This document shows positions 8,721-17,676 of a stretch of DNA of 64,000 nt, piece after piece (positions within the stretch are counted from its first letter, which is position 1; every line of letters starts with the position of its first letter). A program made the translations under genes and the position numbers. The stretch comes from Chryseobacterium fluminis (GTDB lineage: Bacteria > Bacteroidota > Bacteroidia > Flavobacteriales > Weeksellaceae): contig NZ_CP111121.1 in assembly GCF_026314945.1 (NCBI RefSeq), forward strand, positions 4,960,001-5,024,000. The letters run 5' to 3'. The notes under the pieces are model-generated. The model saw nothing but the letters and a program-made list of their open reading frames with translations. It made no database searches and had not been told where the DNA came from.

Positions 8721-8971
8721 AGTTGCTAACTTTGTTAGGGGATAATTCTCTTTATCTTTAAGAGTATGAAAAGATTAGAAAAAATTACAGTTTAGAGTTT
8801 AAGATCCAAGCAATACAGGCGACATGCATTTACTTTAAAAGACGTGAGCACAACGTTGATTACTCTGACAGCAGTGGTGGTGTTGATATGAATACTGCCA
8901 AATTATGCGGTAAGGGAATTGCTTTGGCCGGCATCTTTCTGATTTACCTCGCCACATCCATTTTGCCTTAG
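8721..8971 (+). pseudogene. Remnant of a transposase-like reading frame next to an IS-end-like sequence
   Basis: At 8721-8738, AGTTGCTAACTTTGTTAG resembles an insertion-sequence terminus. After it, ATG at 8766 starts MKRLEK, and with a one-base shift the frame reads KNYSLEFKIQAIQ, similar to the start of IS3-type OrfA proteins. The same frame runs on to about 8971 with a hydrophobic end (GIALAGIFLIYLATSILP) that is not transposase-like, so it is probably a chimera of debris. The 18-mer recurs inverted at 19549-19566. Confidence 0.35.
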
Positions 8972-9062
8972 AATTAACGTAATTTTCATGAGGTTTGTTT
9001 TTTATGACGCCAATCATAAAGCAGTATGGTCAATATTAATTATCTTCATCATATGTTAAAGG

Positions 9063-9665
9063 ATGAGAAAGATGATTAATGATAAATATTTAAGATTTCA
9101 TGGCGCTGTCGAGAAGACTTTCAGCAAAGGATCGTATATTTTTAGCAATGGAAACTTTCAAAATCATTATTATCAGATAACTGATGGCGTTGTGAAACTG
9201 TTTTCCACAGGATTAAATACCTTAGGTATGACTTTTCAATTGATAAGAAAAGGCGAACAAATAAGTCTTTACTCAATGTTTGCTGAAATGCCTTTACTTC
9301 ATGATGCATTGGCACTTACAGACTGTCGTATTCTTGTGATGCCCAAAGAGTGCTTTAATAAGATTATAGAACATGATAAAGTTTTGATGTTAAAGATTAT
9401 CAAACATCTTTCGACTGAATCTTTTTCTCAGCCGCTGATGGACTCCTTTTCAATCACAGATAGTCCAAGAGTCAAAATTCAGCAGCTATTTCACAACTTG
9501 AAATATGAGAAGGTTGATCAGGAGAAATTCTCTTATGAGGTTAGGCTGAAGTTAAAGCAAATCGCCGATTTAACAAATGTTGATATCGAACAAATAATGC
9601 CATGTATCAAATCCCTTGAAGAGCAGGGTTTATTGAAAATCGTTAATGATAAAATTTATTTTTAA
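9063..9665 (+). CDS. Crp/Fnr-family transcription regulator
   Basis: About 200 residues. Residues 10-115 form a cyclic-nucleotide-binding-like beta roll (FSKGSYIFSNGNFQNHYYQITDGVVKLFS...GEQISLYSMF). A dimer helix follows, then a C-terminal winged helix-turn-helix (LKQIADLTNVDIEQIMPCIKSLEEQGLLKI). The canonical cAMP-contacting RxS motif and any iron-sulfur cysteine cluster are not evident, so the effector is unknown. ATG at 9063 or 9075 are both possible starts. The gene stands alone, so its targets cannot be named from context. Confidence 0.85.
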   Translation: MRKMINDKYLRFHGAVEKTFSKGSYIFSNGNFQNHYYQITDGVVKLFSTGLNTLGMTFQLIRKGEQISLYSMFAEMPLLHDALALTDCRILVMPKECFNKIIEHDKVLMLKIIKHLSTESFSQPLMDSFSITDSPRVKIQQLFHNLKYEKVDQEKFSYEVRLKLKQIADLTNVDIEQIMPCIKSLEEQGLLKIVNDKIYF

Positions 9666-9963
9666 TGTGAAGGAATTTCAAATTTGAATGGGAAATAGTA
9701 ACACACAAAAAATTCATCAAATATAATATTGCGAAGCCTTTAGACTAATGTTAGTCAGAACAAATAAACAGTTTCAAAAAATTTTAGGATCAGTAAACCA
9801 CTATCAGATAAGTTACTTGAATTAAATATACATCTTTAAAACAAATATAAGTTCTACTTAATTCATTAAAACTTTAAGAATATTTCTCCTCATTCTCTCA
9901 TCAATTATTTAGGATATAAACAAACTTTTATATACTTTTTGTTATCGTATTGCGTAAATTTAC
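9666..9963. other. Non-coding spacer
   Basis: AT-rich spacer between the Crp-like regulator and the next hypothetical gene. No gene or RNA was recognised. Confidence 0.35.
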
Positions 9964-10563
9964 ATGTCACGTATAATAACATCAAAATTTAACATACAGA
10001 CATTGAGGAAAAATTTAAAAGATATATTTTTAATAATTTTAGCTGTTTCAATTCTTGCAATTGTCTATTTTTTTTCAAAATGGAATAAGATAGATATTGA
10101 TGAAAATATTGGAAAATCACGGGAAATCAATGATCTTAATTCCAAAGTTTTTGACCCAGCTTTTCTCATGTTTGACTCTGCAAAAATACGAACTGATTTT
10201 GAAATTTTTGAAAAAGAAGATGACACTGTATCTTTCAACTTAAAAATTAATAAAAGTCTGAGATCTGAAAATATTTATTCTTTGACTTTTAAAAGTGGTG
10301 ATGGGTTTTCAGGAATTAATATAGATGTATTGAAATACAGAAATTTCTCTTACACATCAGCAGAATTTTATACTGATGATAAAAGTATGTTTGATTTTAT
10401 CAATTCAGGGAGATACACTTTAAAAAAACAAAAATTAACATTAAATAAATCTCAATATAAAAAAGGAGATAGCATTTTTGGAAAAATCGAATTGCAAATA
10501 AAATTCAATCCAACTGATTCGATAGTGAACTCCAGAGGTTACTTCAGAAGTATTATTGAATAA
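9964..10563 (+). CDS. Single-pass membrane protein, unknown function
   Basis: A 199-residue protein with a short basic cytoplasmic N-terminus, one transmembrane helix (about 20-40, KDIFLIILAVSILAIVYFFS) and a soluble exported part of about 155 residues rich in beta-prone sequence. No conserved enzyme motif was seen. A 15-bp-stem hairpin follows about 70 bp after the stop. It could belong to the membrane-anchored hypothetical proteins common in flavobacterial accessory regions. Function is unknown. Confidence 0.6.
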   Translation: MSRIITSKFNIQTLRKNLKDIFLIILAVSILAIVYFFSKWNKIDIDENIGKSREINDLNSKVFDPAFLMFDSAKIRTDFEIFEKEDDTVSFNLKINKSLRSENIYSLTFKSGDGFSGINIDVLKYRNFSYTSAEFYTDDKSMFDFINSGRYTLKKQKLTLNKSQYKKGDSIFGKIELQIKFNPTDSIVNSRGYFRSIIE

Positions 10564-10632
10564 TTAATTTTAATATAGTCTATTATAACATGCAAAAGCA
10601 AATAGAAGTTATTAATCCTAATCCCTTAGCCG

Positions 10633-10686
10633 GCAAAATTTTCAATATCAACTTTTAGCTTTATTGAAAATTTTGCTATATTCAAT
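10633..10686 (+). terminator. Long-stem hairpin, possible terminator
   Basis: GCAAAATTTTCAATA (10633-10647) pairs perfectly with TATTGAAAATTTTGC (10672-10686) across a 24-base loop, about 70 bp after the preceding gene. The T-tract behind it is weak. A related string, GCCGGCAAAATTTT, recurs near 35670, so it may be a dispersed repeat. Confidence 0.5.
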
Positions 10687-10775
10687 CTTTTATATTTTAA
10701 TGAAATATATCCTTCACTTTGGCAATACTTTTTTTTACTGATAAAAGATAAACTAAGTCTCAAAAAATGATAATA

Positions 10776-11153
10776 ATGGAAATAAAAAGGATTGGCTTTA
10801 TCATTAAAGATCTATTAGAATTAATAAAATTATCTTCCTTAAATATTGGTTTATATCAAACTACAAGTTCGTGCCATTTATATAAAATGAAACTTACATT
10901 TGAAGAATTTATTGATGATAATGGTTATAGTTATGAAGAAATTTTGCATGTTTTTAAGAACTTAAATATTCAAACATCTGAAGTGATTAGATATTCGGAA
11001 AATGGTAGAGATTATTTAGAAATAGCACCTTTCTCTACCGGAGTGAAATTTAATCATAAAGATTGTTTAATAGAATTTGAAATAAGAGATTATTGGTTAA
11101 GAAAATTATTAAAAGGTGAGTTAATAATTGATTATCATAAATTAATAATATAA
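10776..11153 (+). CDS. Small hypothetical protein, possible cassette gene
   Basis: About 125 residues (MEIKRIGFIIKDLLELIKLS...). The C-terminal half (about 40-125) looks like a compact alpha/beta domain beginning MKLTFEEFIDDNGYSYEEIL. No family is recognised. The start at 10776 is favoured over 10767 because CTCAAAAAATGATAATA lies directly before it, the same arrangement as CTCAAAAAACGATAACT before the pseudogene at 18486. This shared leader suggests a related cassette-type gene, such as an immunity-like protein, but that is inference. The codon use is very AT-rich. Confidence 0.5.
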   Translation: MEIKRIGFIIKDLLELIKLSSLNIGLYQTTSSCHLYKMKLTFEEFIDDNGYSYEEILHVFKNLNIQTSEVIRYSENGRDYLEIAPFSTGVKFNHKDCLIEFEIRDYWLRKLLKGELIIDYHKLII

Positions 11154-11190
11154 CAGAACGATGCCTTCTGCTTGGAAGTATTGAATAAAG

Positions 11191-11361
11191 CGATAGTCTT
11201 CCTTAGTATTCTTGTAAGCATTATTTACAATATGCCTGATTATTTAGGAAATAAAAGCTCCAGCTGAAAGCTGAAGCTTAATACAAATGATGAAAAATAA
11301 TTTATTACTAAGAATAAATACATAGTAATTAATTCATTATAAATATAATAAAACAAATTAA
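11191..11361. repeat. 171-bp dispersed repeat, copy 1, with hairpin R2
   Basis: This block is nearly identical, in the same orientation, to 20547-20717. Both start CGATAGTCTTCCTTA and end AAACAAATTAA. Inside is a hairpin (AGCTCCAGCT with AGCTGAAGCT, 11252-11280) followed by ATACAAATGATGAA. The shared length and hairpin suggest a duplicated gene end or a small mobile cassette. Confidence 0.75.
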
Positions 11362-11407
11362 CATATTAGTTATAAGTTGATGTCTAATAGATCTAATAAA
11401 ACATACA

Positions 11408-11505
11408 TTTTGATAGCGATTCCTAGTCCTCGTTAGACTTCTGATATATTGGTTCGCTCATTGCTCAGTTGAACGGCTTTGGTCTTAAGAGCTGGATCAT
11501 AAACT
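11408..11505 (-). mobile_element. Degenerate fragment of the IS150-like deletion derivative
   Basis: The minus strand reads YDPALKTKAVQLSNERTNISE, the start of OrfA of the element at 12995. It then runs straight into the ATCAAAATGTA string of that element's right end, the same internal junction as in the 210-bp derivative at 21341-21550. The outer ends are too degraded to define. Confidence 0.65.
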
Positions 11506-11586
11506 GTGGTATCCGAATGGATTACTAAATCATTGTATCGTTCGCGGTTGTATTTTCTGTTTTATACAAGGGTTCAGCACCAGATA

Positions 11587-12498
11587 CTACCTCTTTCGCA
11601 TCTTCTTGCGCAACAGTCTGAGGGCTCCATCTTGCATGTTTTGAAGGCTTAAGTTTATGGCCCATTGTTTTGGTGTATACTTTGGTGATTCTGCACCGAA
11701 AAAGATAATCTGAAAGCTGTAATTGATCCAGAGAAGCAGTAAAATAATGGTTCCTGCCGTACCGAAAGACGAGCTGGGATTGAACTTATCGAAATAAAAT
11801 GTCAGGATATATTTTCCCAGCGTAAAAAGTGCTGCTGTTACCACTGCTCCTACCCAGACTGATTTCCACTGTAGCTCAACATCCGGGAGGATTTTGAACA
11901 TGGCTGCAAAAAGGAAAAGTGTAACTAGCAGGCCCACCACAATGTTGATGATGTTTACAAAAATCAGGGTTTCAAGGCCGAAACGGCGGATAACCCAATC
12001 ATTGGCGAGGCCAATAAAAGAACTTAAAAGCAGGGTAATCAGCAGAAGAAATGCAATGACAACGATCATTCCCAGCGAATTTGCGCGATCGAGAAGGTAT
12101 TTTTCCCACGCTTTTTTAGGAGCCGCCGTCACATCCCACAGCTTATTGAGGGATTTCTGAAACTGAAAAAACAATGAGGTGGCACCAAAGACCAATGTAA
12201 CGACCCCGATAATTTTCATGACCACGTTCTTTTTATCTACCATTCCTCCTATAACCATCTCTTCCATGCTCTTTCCGACATCTTTGCCCATCATGCTTCC
12301 TATGAGTTTTGTAATTTCGCCACGTACGGCCTCCTCGCCGAAAAAAATCCCTGTAATCCAGATCACGATAATCAGAAGACCCGGGATTGAAAAAATTGCG
12401 CTGTATGCCAGGCTGGCTGCTTCTGTTCCTAAATCCCTTGCACTCCAGTCTTTATAGGTTCCTTTAAGTATTCCCCAAAAATTGTTTAATATTTTCAT
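11587..12498 (-). CDS. YihY/BrkB family inner-membrane protein
   Basis: A 303-residue protein with six likely transmembrane segments. It has the family hallmarks: N-terminal LGTEAASLAYSAIFSIPGLLIIV, a central VVTLVFGATSLFFQFQKSLNKLWDV, and C-terminal SSFGTAGTIILLLLWINYSFQIIFFGAE. The usual size is about 280-320 residues, so it is complete. Members were once called ribonuclease BN, but biochemical work assigned that name elsewhere. The true role, probably transport or envelope related, is not established. It is a single gene flanked by mobile-element debris. Confidence 0.9.
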   Translation of the reverse strand: MKILNNFWGILKGTYKDWSARDLGTEAASLAYSAIFSIPGLLIIVIWITGIFFGEEAVRGEITKLIGSMMGKDVGKSMEEMVIGGMVDKKNVVMKIIGVVTLVFGATSLFFQFQKSLNKLWDVTAAPKKAWEKYLLDRANSLGMIVVIAFLLLITLLLSSFIGLANDWVIRRFGLETLIFVNIINIVVGLLVTLFLFAAMFKILPDVELQWKSVWVGAVVTAALFTLGKYILTFYFDKFNPSSSFGTAGTIILLLLWINYSFQIIFFGAESPKYTPKQWAINLSLQNMQDGALRLLRKKMRKR

Positions 12499-12665
12499 AA
12501 TTTATTTTTTGATTATGTAGCCGGCAACAGTTTAATATGACAGGCTGCCGCCAGTATTTTTTAACAACTTCAAATTCCGTACCCGCATAAGGAAAGCACA
12601 GGATGATTTTTGGCGCAGTCCTAAAAAAGCAGTTAAAAATCAACTTTCCAAAATAGTTGTATCGT

Positions 12666-12791
12666 TGTAAAGAGATTATTGAACTTCATGGCGGTATAAT
12701 TGAGATAGAAAGTTCCGAGAATAAAGAAGCTACATGTTCATTTGTTTACCACTGGATGGGCAGAAGCTTAGCAATTGAATATCAGAAATAA
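12666..12791 (+). pseudogene. C-terminal scrap of a sensor histidine kinase
   Basis: The frame reads CKEIIELHGGIIEIESSENKEATCSFVY, the last helix and strands of a HATPase domain, which normally follow GLGLSI in sensor kinases. It runs to a stop at 12789. All upstream parts of the kinase are missing. It is followed two bases later by a receiver-domain start, so a kinase and regulator pair once existed here. Confidence 0.6.
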
Positions 12792-12792
12792 A

Positions 12793-12994
12793 ATGAAAAA
12801 TATAAATATATTAATTTGTCATGATGATCAAGGGAATCTAGATATCTTGGCTCTTCTGTTTGAATTAGAAGAATATACTGTCAGCAAAGAAAATGAAAGT
12901 ACAAAGCTTATGGAAAAATTAAAGTAGACTGCCCTGATATCCTTATCTTGGACATGTGGATGCCCAAACTATATGGTGATGAAATTATAAGGAT
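12793..12994 (+). pseudogene. Response regulator receiver fragment, frameshifted and cut by an IS
   Basis: It starts MKNINILICHDDQGNLDILALLF, has a one-base shift near 12925, and continues VDCPDILILDMWMPKLYGDEII, including the phosphoacceptor Asp in ILDMWMP. It stops abruptly where the IS150-like element begins at 12995. The remainder is not recognisable beyond the element, so the locus was already decaying or lost sequence after insertion. Confidence 0.65.
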
Positions 12995-13051
12995 TGGATA
13001 TACTAACTTAGCGTCCAGTAGAAGTTAAGCATAAAACCTTAATTTTAACGT

Positions 13052-13351
13052 ATGAAAAAAGAGCGAAAAATTTATGATCCAGCTCTTAAGACCAAAGCCG
13101 TTCAACTAAGCAATGAGCGAACTAATATCTCAGAACTCGCACGAGAACTCGGAATCGCAGTTACACTACTCTACAAATGGCGTAAGGAGTACGAAGAATT
13201 TGGACAAGGCAGCTTTCCGGGGAATGGGAATTTAAAACTAACACCCGAACAGGAAAAAATCCACGAATTGGAGAAAAAGCTTAAGGATGCAGAACTGGAA
13301 CGTGATATATTAAAAAAAGCAATCGGCATCTTCTCCCAGAGCGGTCGATGA
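13052..13351 (+). CDS. IS150-like transposase OrfA
   Basis: A 99-residue DNA-binding subunit with an N-terminal helix-turn-helix ([29 protein letters not shown]) and a C-terminal leucine-zipper-like helix ([22 protein letters not shown]). An AAAAAAG slippery heptamer at 13313-13319 lies near its end. A -1 slip there enters an open phase that continues into OrfB, giving the OrfAB transposase usual for IS3-family elements. It also overlaps the OrfB ATG by four bases. Confidence 0.92.
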   Translation: MKKERKIYDPALKTKAVQLSNERTNISELARELGIAVTLLYKWRKEYEEFGQGSFPGNGNLKLTPEQEKIHELEKKLKDAELERDILKKAIGIFSQSGR

Positions 13352-14211
13352 AATATGAATTTATAAAAAATAATGAATCCATATTCCCGATTGAAAAGAT
13401 GTGTTATGTTTTAAAATTGAGTTCCAGCGGTTATTATAAATGGAAAAACAGATCTTTTAGCAAGAAATTGCTTTTGAAAGAAAAAATAAAAGAGCAGATA
13501 ACTTCAATTTATTTTTCATCAAAACAACGCTACCGTAGTCCCAGAATTAGGTTTGAATTAAATTCATTAGGATATAAAATATCCCGAATCACTGTTGCAA
13601 AATATATGAAGGAGCTGGGTTTGAGAAGTAAGCTAAGTAAGAAATTTAAAGTGACAACCAATTTAAAACACAATTATTTAGTAGTAGAAAACCTGTTGAA
13701 CCGGAATTTCATTGCAGAGAAACCTGTGCAGGCTTGGGTTTCAGACATTACTTATATTCAGACCAAGGAAGGATTTTTATACCTCACAACAGTCATTGAT
13801 TTATATGACCAAAAAATAATCGGATGGAGTTTGAGTAATGGGATGAGCACCGAAGAAACAAGCCTTGCAGCTTGGAAAATGGCTGTTGGAAATAGAAAAA
13901 TAGCAGATGGATTAATTTTCCATTCTGACCGGGGCATCCAGTATGCGAGCAGGAAATTTACAAATACTTTGAAATTTTATGAAGTAACAAGAAGTATGAG
14001 TCGCAAAGGAAATTGCTGGGATAATGCGGTAGCTGAGAGCTTTTTCAAATCGCTAAAAACAGAACTTATTTATGGAAACAAGCTTATTACAAAAGAAAAG
14101 ATGAAACTGGAAATCTTTGAATACATCGAAGTCTGGTACAATAAAAAAAGACGTCACAGCACTCTGAATTACCAAACAATAGAAGAATTTAACAATCAAA
14201 ACAAAATGTAG
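13348..14211 (+). CDS. IS150-like transposase OrfB (DDE integrase core)
   Basis: A 287-residue protein with the IS3-type HTH_21 region (SSSGYYKWKNRSFSKK) and an rve integrase core. The DDE triad is Asp in AWVSDITYIQT, Asp in IFHSDRGIQYAS and Glu in NAVAESFFKSLK, with the final Y-N-x-x-R-x-H block intact (WYNKKRRHS). It ends NNQNKM, shorter than copy 2 (NNQNKTYQNVA) because of a ten-base deletion. It can be produced from its own ATG or by -1 frameshifting from OrfA. Confidence 0.93.
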   Translation: MKYEFIKNNESIFPIEKMCYVLKLSSSGYYKWKNRSFSKKLLLKEKIKEQITSIYFSSKQRYRSPRIRFELNSLGYKISRITVAKYMKELGLRSKLSKKFKVTTNLKHNYLVVENLLNRNFIAEKPVQAWVSDITYIQTKEGFLYLTTVIDLYDQKIIGWSLSNGMSTEETSLAAWKMAVGNRKIADGLIFHSDRGIQYASRKFTNTLKFYEVTRSMSRKGNCWDNAVAESFFKSLKTELIYGNKLITKEKMKLEIFEYIEVWYNKKRRHSTLNYQTIEEFNNQNKM

Positions 14212-14460
14212 CTTAACTGATACTGGAATTTTTATTTGCATATCCAGTGATATCAAAATAAATTCGTGCGATATATCGGTAATAGACATAAAATATAGTT
14301 AATGGTTCAACTGTTCCAACTGTTGGTGATTTATATTTATAAGGTAATAAACCACATGGCATATAATTAGATGGGAATGATATAATTATTTTAATTCTTG
14401 AATTTTATGAATTAATATTTAAGAATACTGAAATAGCAATCACTTACATAATATTTCAAT

Positions 14461-15576
14461 ATGAAAAACAAAATTTTTACATGGTCTATTGCTATGTGTG
14501 CATTAACAATCACAGCATCTTGCAATAACAAAAACGAATCTAAACAAACCTCAGATTCTTCAGGCGCAGATTCTTCAAAAGTATCTTTTGTAAAGCCTGT
14601 AGGAACTGCACCGAATTGGGGGAAAACTATGACACCTGAAATGCTGGCAGTAATAGAGAAACTATCAAGTTATGGCGATAAACCAATTGAAAACTTAACC
14701 CCTGCAGAAGCGAGAAAGAACCATACACCGACGGATGCAGTAATGGATATTGTTAAAGAAAACAAAATTAATATGCCAGCGCCTAAGGTAGATACCACCG
14801 GTACTAATATAAACGTGGCAGGAGGAAAAATCCATCTTAGGATCTATACACCAAAAACAGGCAATGGACCATTTCCTGTGATTGTCTATTATCACGGTGG
14901 AGGATTTGTAATAGCAGACCTTGATGTATACAACGCGTCTGCACAAGGACTCTCAGAAAAGACTGGTGCTATTGTTGTTTCCGTTGCCTATCGTTTAGCT
15001 CCGGAAAATAAATTTCCTACAGCACATAATGATGCTTTTGCTGCTTATCAGTGGGTATTAAATAATATTGCAGGCAAAAAAGGTAATCCGAAAAAAATTG
15101 CTGTCGTAGGGGAGAGTGCCGGTGGTAACCTTGCAGCTAATGTTTCGATTATGGCAAGAGATAGAAAGATTATCGTTCCTTTACATCAGATATTGGTTTA
15201 TCCAATAGCTCAATCTGATATGAGTACAAAGTCGTATCAACAGTATGCTGCTTCGAAGCCATTGAATAAGCCCATGATGGAATGGTTCACAAAGCATTAT
15301 CTCAATAACATGGATGAAGCGAAAGATCCACGTATTTCACTCATTAATGCTAATCTTAAAGGTTTACCTGCTACAACCATCATTACTGCTGAAATTGATC
15401 CTTTAAATGAAGATGGTAAAATGCTTGCCGCCAAATTATCTGCTGCAGGTGTAAAGGTAGAGAGTAAGAATTATGCAGGCGTTACGCATGAATTCTTTGG
15501 TATGGCAATTATAGTTCCTGAAGCTATGGACGCGCAGTTTTTTGCCGCTGATAAATTAAGATCTGCTTTTAAATAG
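14461..15576 (+). CDS. HSL-family alpha/beta-hydrolase lipoprotein (esterase)
   Basis: A 371-residue protein. The signal peptide MKNKIFTWSIAMCALTITASC ends at lipobox Cys21, so it is a lipoprotein. A linker rich in Ser, Asp and Lys precedes the catalytic domain. The oxyanion-hole motif HGGG (145-148), nucleophile elbow GESAGG (Ser219), acid Asp313 in AEIDPL and His343 in GVTHEFFG form a complete hormone-sensitive-lipase-type active site. It should hydrolyse carboxylic esters of short or medium acyl chains at the cell envelope; the substrate is unknown. It ends at a strong terminator and has no partner genes. Confidence 0.92.
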   Translation: MKNKIFTWSIAMCALTITASCNNKNESKQTSDSSGADSSKVSFVKPVGTAPNWGKTMTPEMLAVIEKLSSYGDKPIENLTPAEARKNHTPTDAVMDIVKENKINMPAPKVDTTGTNINVAGGKIHLRIYTPKTGNGPFPVIVYYHGGGFVIADLDVYNASAQGLSEKTGAIVVSVAYRLAPENKFPTAHNDAFAAYQWVLNNIAGKKGNPKKIAVVGESAGGNLAANVSIMARDRKIIVPLHQILVYPIAQSDMSTKSYQQYAASKPLNKPMMEWFTKHYLNNMDEAKDPRISLINANLKGLPATTIITAEIDPLNEDGKMLAAKLSAAGVKVESKNYAGVTHEFFGMAIIVPEAMDAQFFAADKLRSAFK

Positions 15577-15593
15577 ATCAATCATATTGTTAA

Positions 15594-15628
15594 AAAAACG
15601 GATCGTAGAATACTTACGATCCGTTTTT
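15594..15628. terminator. Strong bidirectional terminator after the esterase
   Basis: AAAAACGGATCGTA (15594-15607) pairs perfectly with TACGATCCGTTTTT (15615-15628) over a seven-base loop. There is an A-tract on one side and a T-tract on the other. It is 17 bp after the stop. Confidence 0.9.
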
Positions 15629-15814
15629 ATGTAACTATCGATTCTCTAGATGGTGTAAGAAGATGGACCAAGGCTTTATATGAGAATATACAAGATTAAA
15701 ATATCTCTACATTTGGGATAAATCTTCAAAGTTATATTCAGCTTTTCTTTTGCTGAAGAGACACTTGTAAATACTACTTTCCCGACTAATAAGTTATATC
15801 CTTAAATTCAAATT

Positions 15815-16225
15815 ATGAAAGCTCTAAAAATAATATCTATCCTATCTTTTTTATTTACAATGGGACTTCACCAACACACTTCATACATATTAATAATGTT
15901 GTCGCTAAATATATATTCCTTTATTGAAAGTGTAACCGTGTTTTCATCTATATTAAATTGGGACGGATTTTTATTTTCAGTATTAACTATCTTAACATTT
16001 ATTATTTTTATTAAATGCAGAGGATTTCAAGAACGATACCTCCAACTATTTTGTTTTTTTGCTTTAATCGTTGCCGGTTTATTATTAACGGGAACTGAAA
16101 ATTCTGAGAATTTCAAAAGGATTGATATCTACTTTCTTTTACCATTTTCATTCTTTATTATCAGTTCAATAATTATAATTTTAGCAAACTTTAGGCTAAT
16201 TTTAACCCGTATGAAAAAGAATTGA
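15815..16225 (+). CDS. Four-helix membrane protein, unknown function
   Basis: A 136-residue hydrophobic protein with transmembrane stretches at about 5-28, 47-67, 75-92 and 104-127, and a basic C-terminus (LTRMKKN). It begins MKALKIISILSFLF. No family is recognised. The next short frame begins 15 bp downstream, so the two could be co-transcribed. Confidence 0.55.
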   Translation: MKALKIISILSFLFTMGLHQHTSYILIMLSLNIYSFIESVTVFSSILNWDGFLFSVLTILTFIIFIKCRGFQERYLQLFCFFALIVAGLLLTGTENSENFKRIDIYFLLPFSFFIISSIIIILANFRLILTRMKKN

Positions 16226-16240
16226 AGGGCACTTTAATGG

Positions 16241-16417
16241 TTGGCTGCAGATAGTATTTACAAAACAGTTGAAGGTGCAATATGGCAACAAATCGAAGAT
16301 ATTCAAGTTTCTTACATTGAACAATCACCTAAAGTCTTTATTTATGAAAATGATTGTGTAATTTTTATGAGAGTAAATGGAGTAAAACGTTACGTAAAAG
16401 TGAGACGCTTAAAGTAA
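16241..16417 (+). CDS. Short basic reading frame, possibly a truncated gene
   Basis: From TTG at 16241 the frame reads LAADSIYKTVEGAIWQQIED... to a strongly basic end (VNGVKRYVKVRRLK), 58 residues. The regular amphipathic sequence argues that it is or was real coding DNA. No ATG is available, so it may be the 3' part of a larger gene. Function is not recognised. Confidence 0.35.
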   Translation: MAADSIYKTVEGAIWQQIEDIQVSYIEQSPKVFIYENDCVIFMRVNGVKRYVKVRRLK

Positions 16418-16442
16418 TTAAGTTCAAAAAACAATTTATTTA

Positions 16443-17131
16443 GTGGTAGGTCTGAATCGTGAAGGAAATAAAGAAGTTCTCGTGATGTGGCTGGGCAAGA
16501 ACGAAAGTTCGAGTTTCTGGATGGATGTTTTAACGGATCTTAAAGCGCGTGGTGTGGAAGGTATACTCATTACAGCAACGGATAATTTAAATGGATTTAC
16601 CCAAACTATACGCAGTGTTCTTTCTAAGGCTCAGACGCAAATCTATATAGTTCATCAAATCAGAAATGCCTGCAAATATGTGTGGTTTGGAAGGACAGAA
16701 AAGAGTTTTCTGCCGATATAGAACAGATTTATACATCTCCCACAAAACAGGCAGCAGAAGCTACTTTGGGGGATTTTGCAGAAAAATGGGAGTAAAAATA
16801 ATCATACGCTATCAAATCATGGAGGATAATTGGGATGAATTGACTGTATTTTTTGACTTTCAATTAGAAATCCGCAAAATATTTTACACCCCAATTTAGT
16901 TGAAAATCTAAACGCCAAAATTCGAAAATACACCAAAAACAAAATGTCTTTTCCTATTGGTGATGCTGTTTTGAAATCTGTTTACCTTGCTTTAAAAGAA
17001 GCTATAAAAAAATGATTAATGCCTATCCGAAATTGTGGGATTGTTCTCACCAATTTATGCTTATTTTTGAAGAAAGGCTCGGATTATAAATCCAAGCCGT
17101 AACTTTTAACTTACACACTTTCTGGGAGAGT
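16443..17131 (+). pseudogene. IS256/mutator-family transposase remnant with its right end
   Basis: Successive frames read VGLNREGNKEVLVMWLGKNE...FWMDVLTDLKARGVEGILI and YIVHQIRNACKYV. After a shift come EFSADIEQIYTSPTKQAAEATLGDFAEKWG and [11 protein letters not shown], then [16 protein letters not shown]...[19 protein letters not shown]. This is the second half of an IS256-type transposase. The usual TTNAIE block appears as TPI/LVEN, so it is mutated. The 5' half and left end are missing. The GGGAGAGTGTC near 17121 looks like the right terminal repeat. Confidence 0.85.
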
Positions 17132-17145
17132 GTCTAATTTTTTTT

Positions 17146-17676
17146 ATGGAAGAATTATTTTTCAAAGATTGGGAAAGTTTAGGACATGTAGCAATCTCAA
17201 CATTAGCAGCCTTTGTAACTTTATTCCTTTTTGTAAGAGTTTCAGGAAAGCGTACTTTAGCTAAACTTAACGCATTTGACTTTGTTGTTACTGTTGCACT
17301 CGGTTCTACTTTAGCTTATATGATGTTAGGCATGGTTCCGCTTCTTGAAGGAGTAGAAGTGCTTTTTCTAATTATCGCCATGCAATATGTTTTTGCCTGG
17401 ACCGCCCGATCATCCTGGGGTATTGAGAAACTTGTCAACTCAGTTCCAACAATGCTTTTCTATGATGGACAATTTTTGGATAAATTTATGTCTCGCGAGG
17501 CAGTAACACGCGAGGAAATTTTTGCTGCCATCAGAAGTTCAGGAATTGAACACATCAATGACGTTAAAGCAGTTGTAATTGAAATTAACGGACAAATGAC
17601 TGTAGTTAAAAAATCAGAAGGTATTGGACAGAGCTCATTGGAAAAAATGCCTTTGCATCAGCAAGTCGGAGATTAA
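17146..17676 (+). CDS. DUF421 (YetF-like) membrane protein
   Basis: A 176-residue protein with three N-terminal transmembrane helices (about 15-33, 45-65 and 72-88). It has the family motifs VRVSGKRTLAKLNAFDFVVTVALGSTLA, then a cytoplasmic domain with VPTMLFYDGQFLDKFM...REEIFAAIRSSGIEHINDVKAVVIEINGQMTVV. It matches the usual length. The exact function is unknown; YetF/YrbG homologues are linked to spore or stress physiology in Bacillus. It begins right after the IS256 remnant. A decayed relative lies at 60145-60409 on the other strand. Confidence 0.88.
   Translation: MEELFFKDWESLGHVAISTLAAFVTLFLFVRVSGKRTLAKLNAFDFVVTVALGSTLAYMMLGMVPLLEGVEVLFLIIAMQYVFAWTARSSWGIEKLVNSVPTMLFYDGQFLDKFMSREAVTREEIFAAIRSSGIEHINDVKAVVIEINGQMTVVKKSEGIGQSSLEKMPLHQQVGD

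Larger units (their letters stand above)
12995..14246 (+). mobile_element. IS3-family (IS150-like) insertion sequence, copy 1, apparently complete
   Basis: A 1252-bp element bounded by TGGATATACTAACTTAGCG at the left and GATACTGGAATT...CATATCCA at the right. It carries two overlapping frames with OrfB in the -1 phase. A related copy lies at 61840-63100, a 210-bp deletion derivative at 21341-21550, and end fragments near 11408 and 17858. No clear target duplication is visible. Compared with copy 2 it lacks ten bases near the end of OrfB. Confidence 0.9.
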
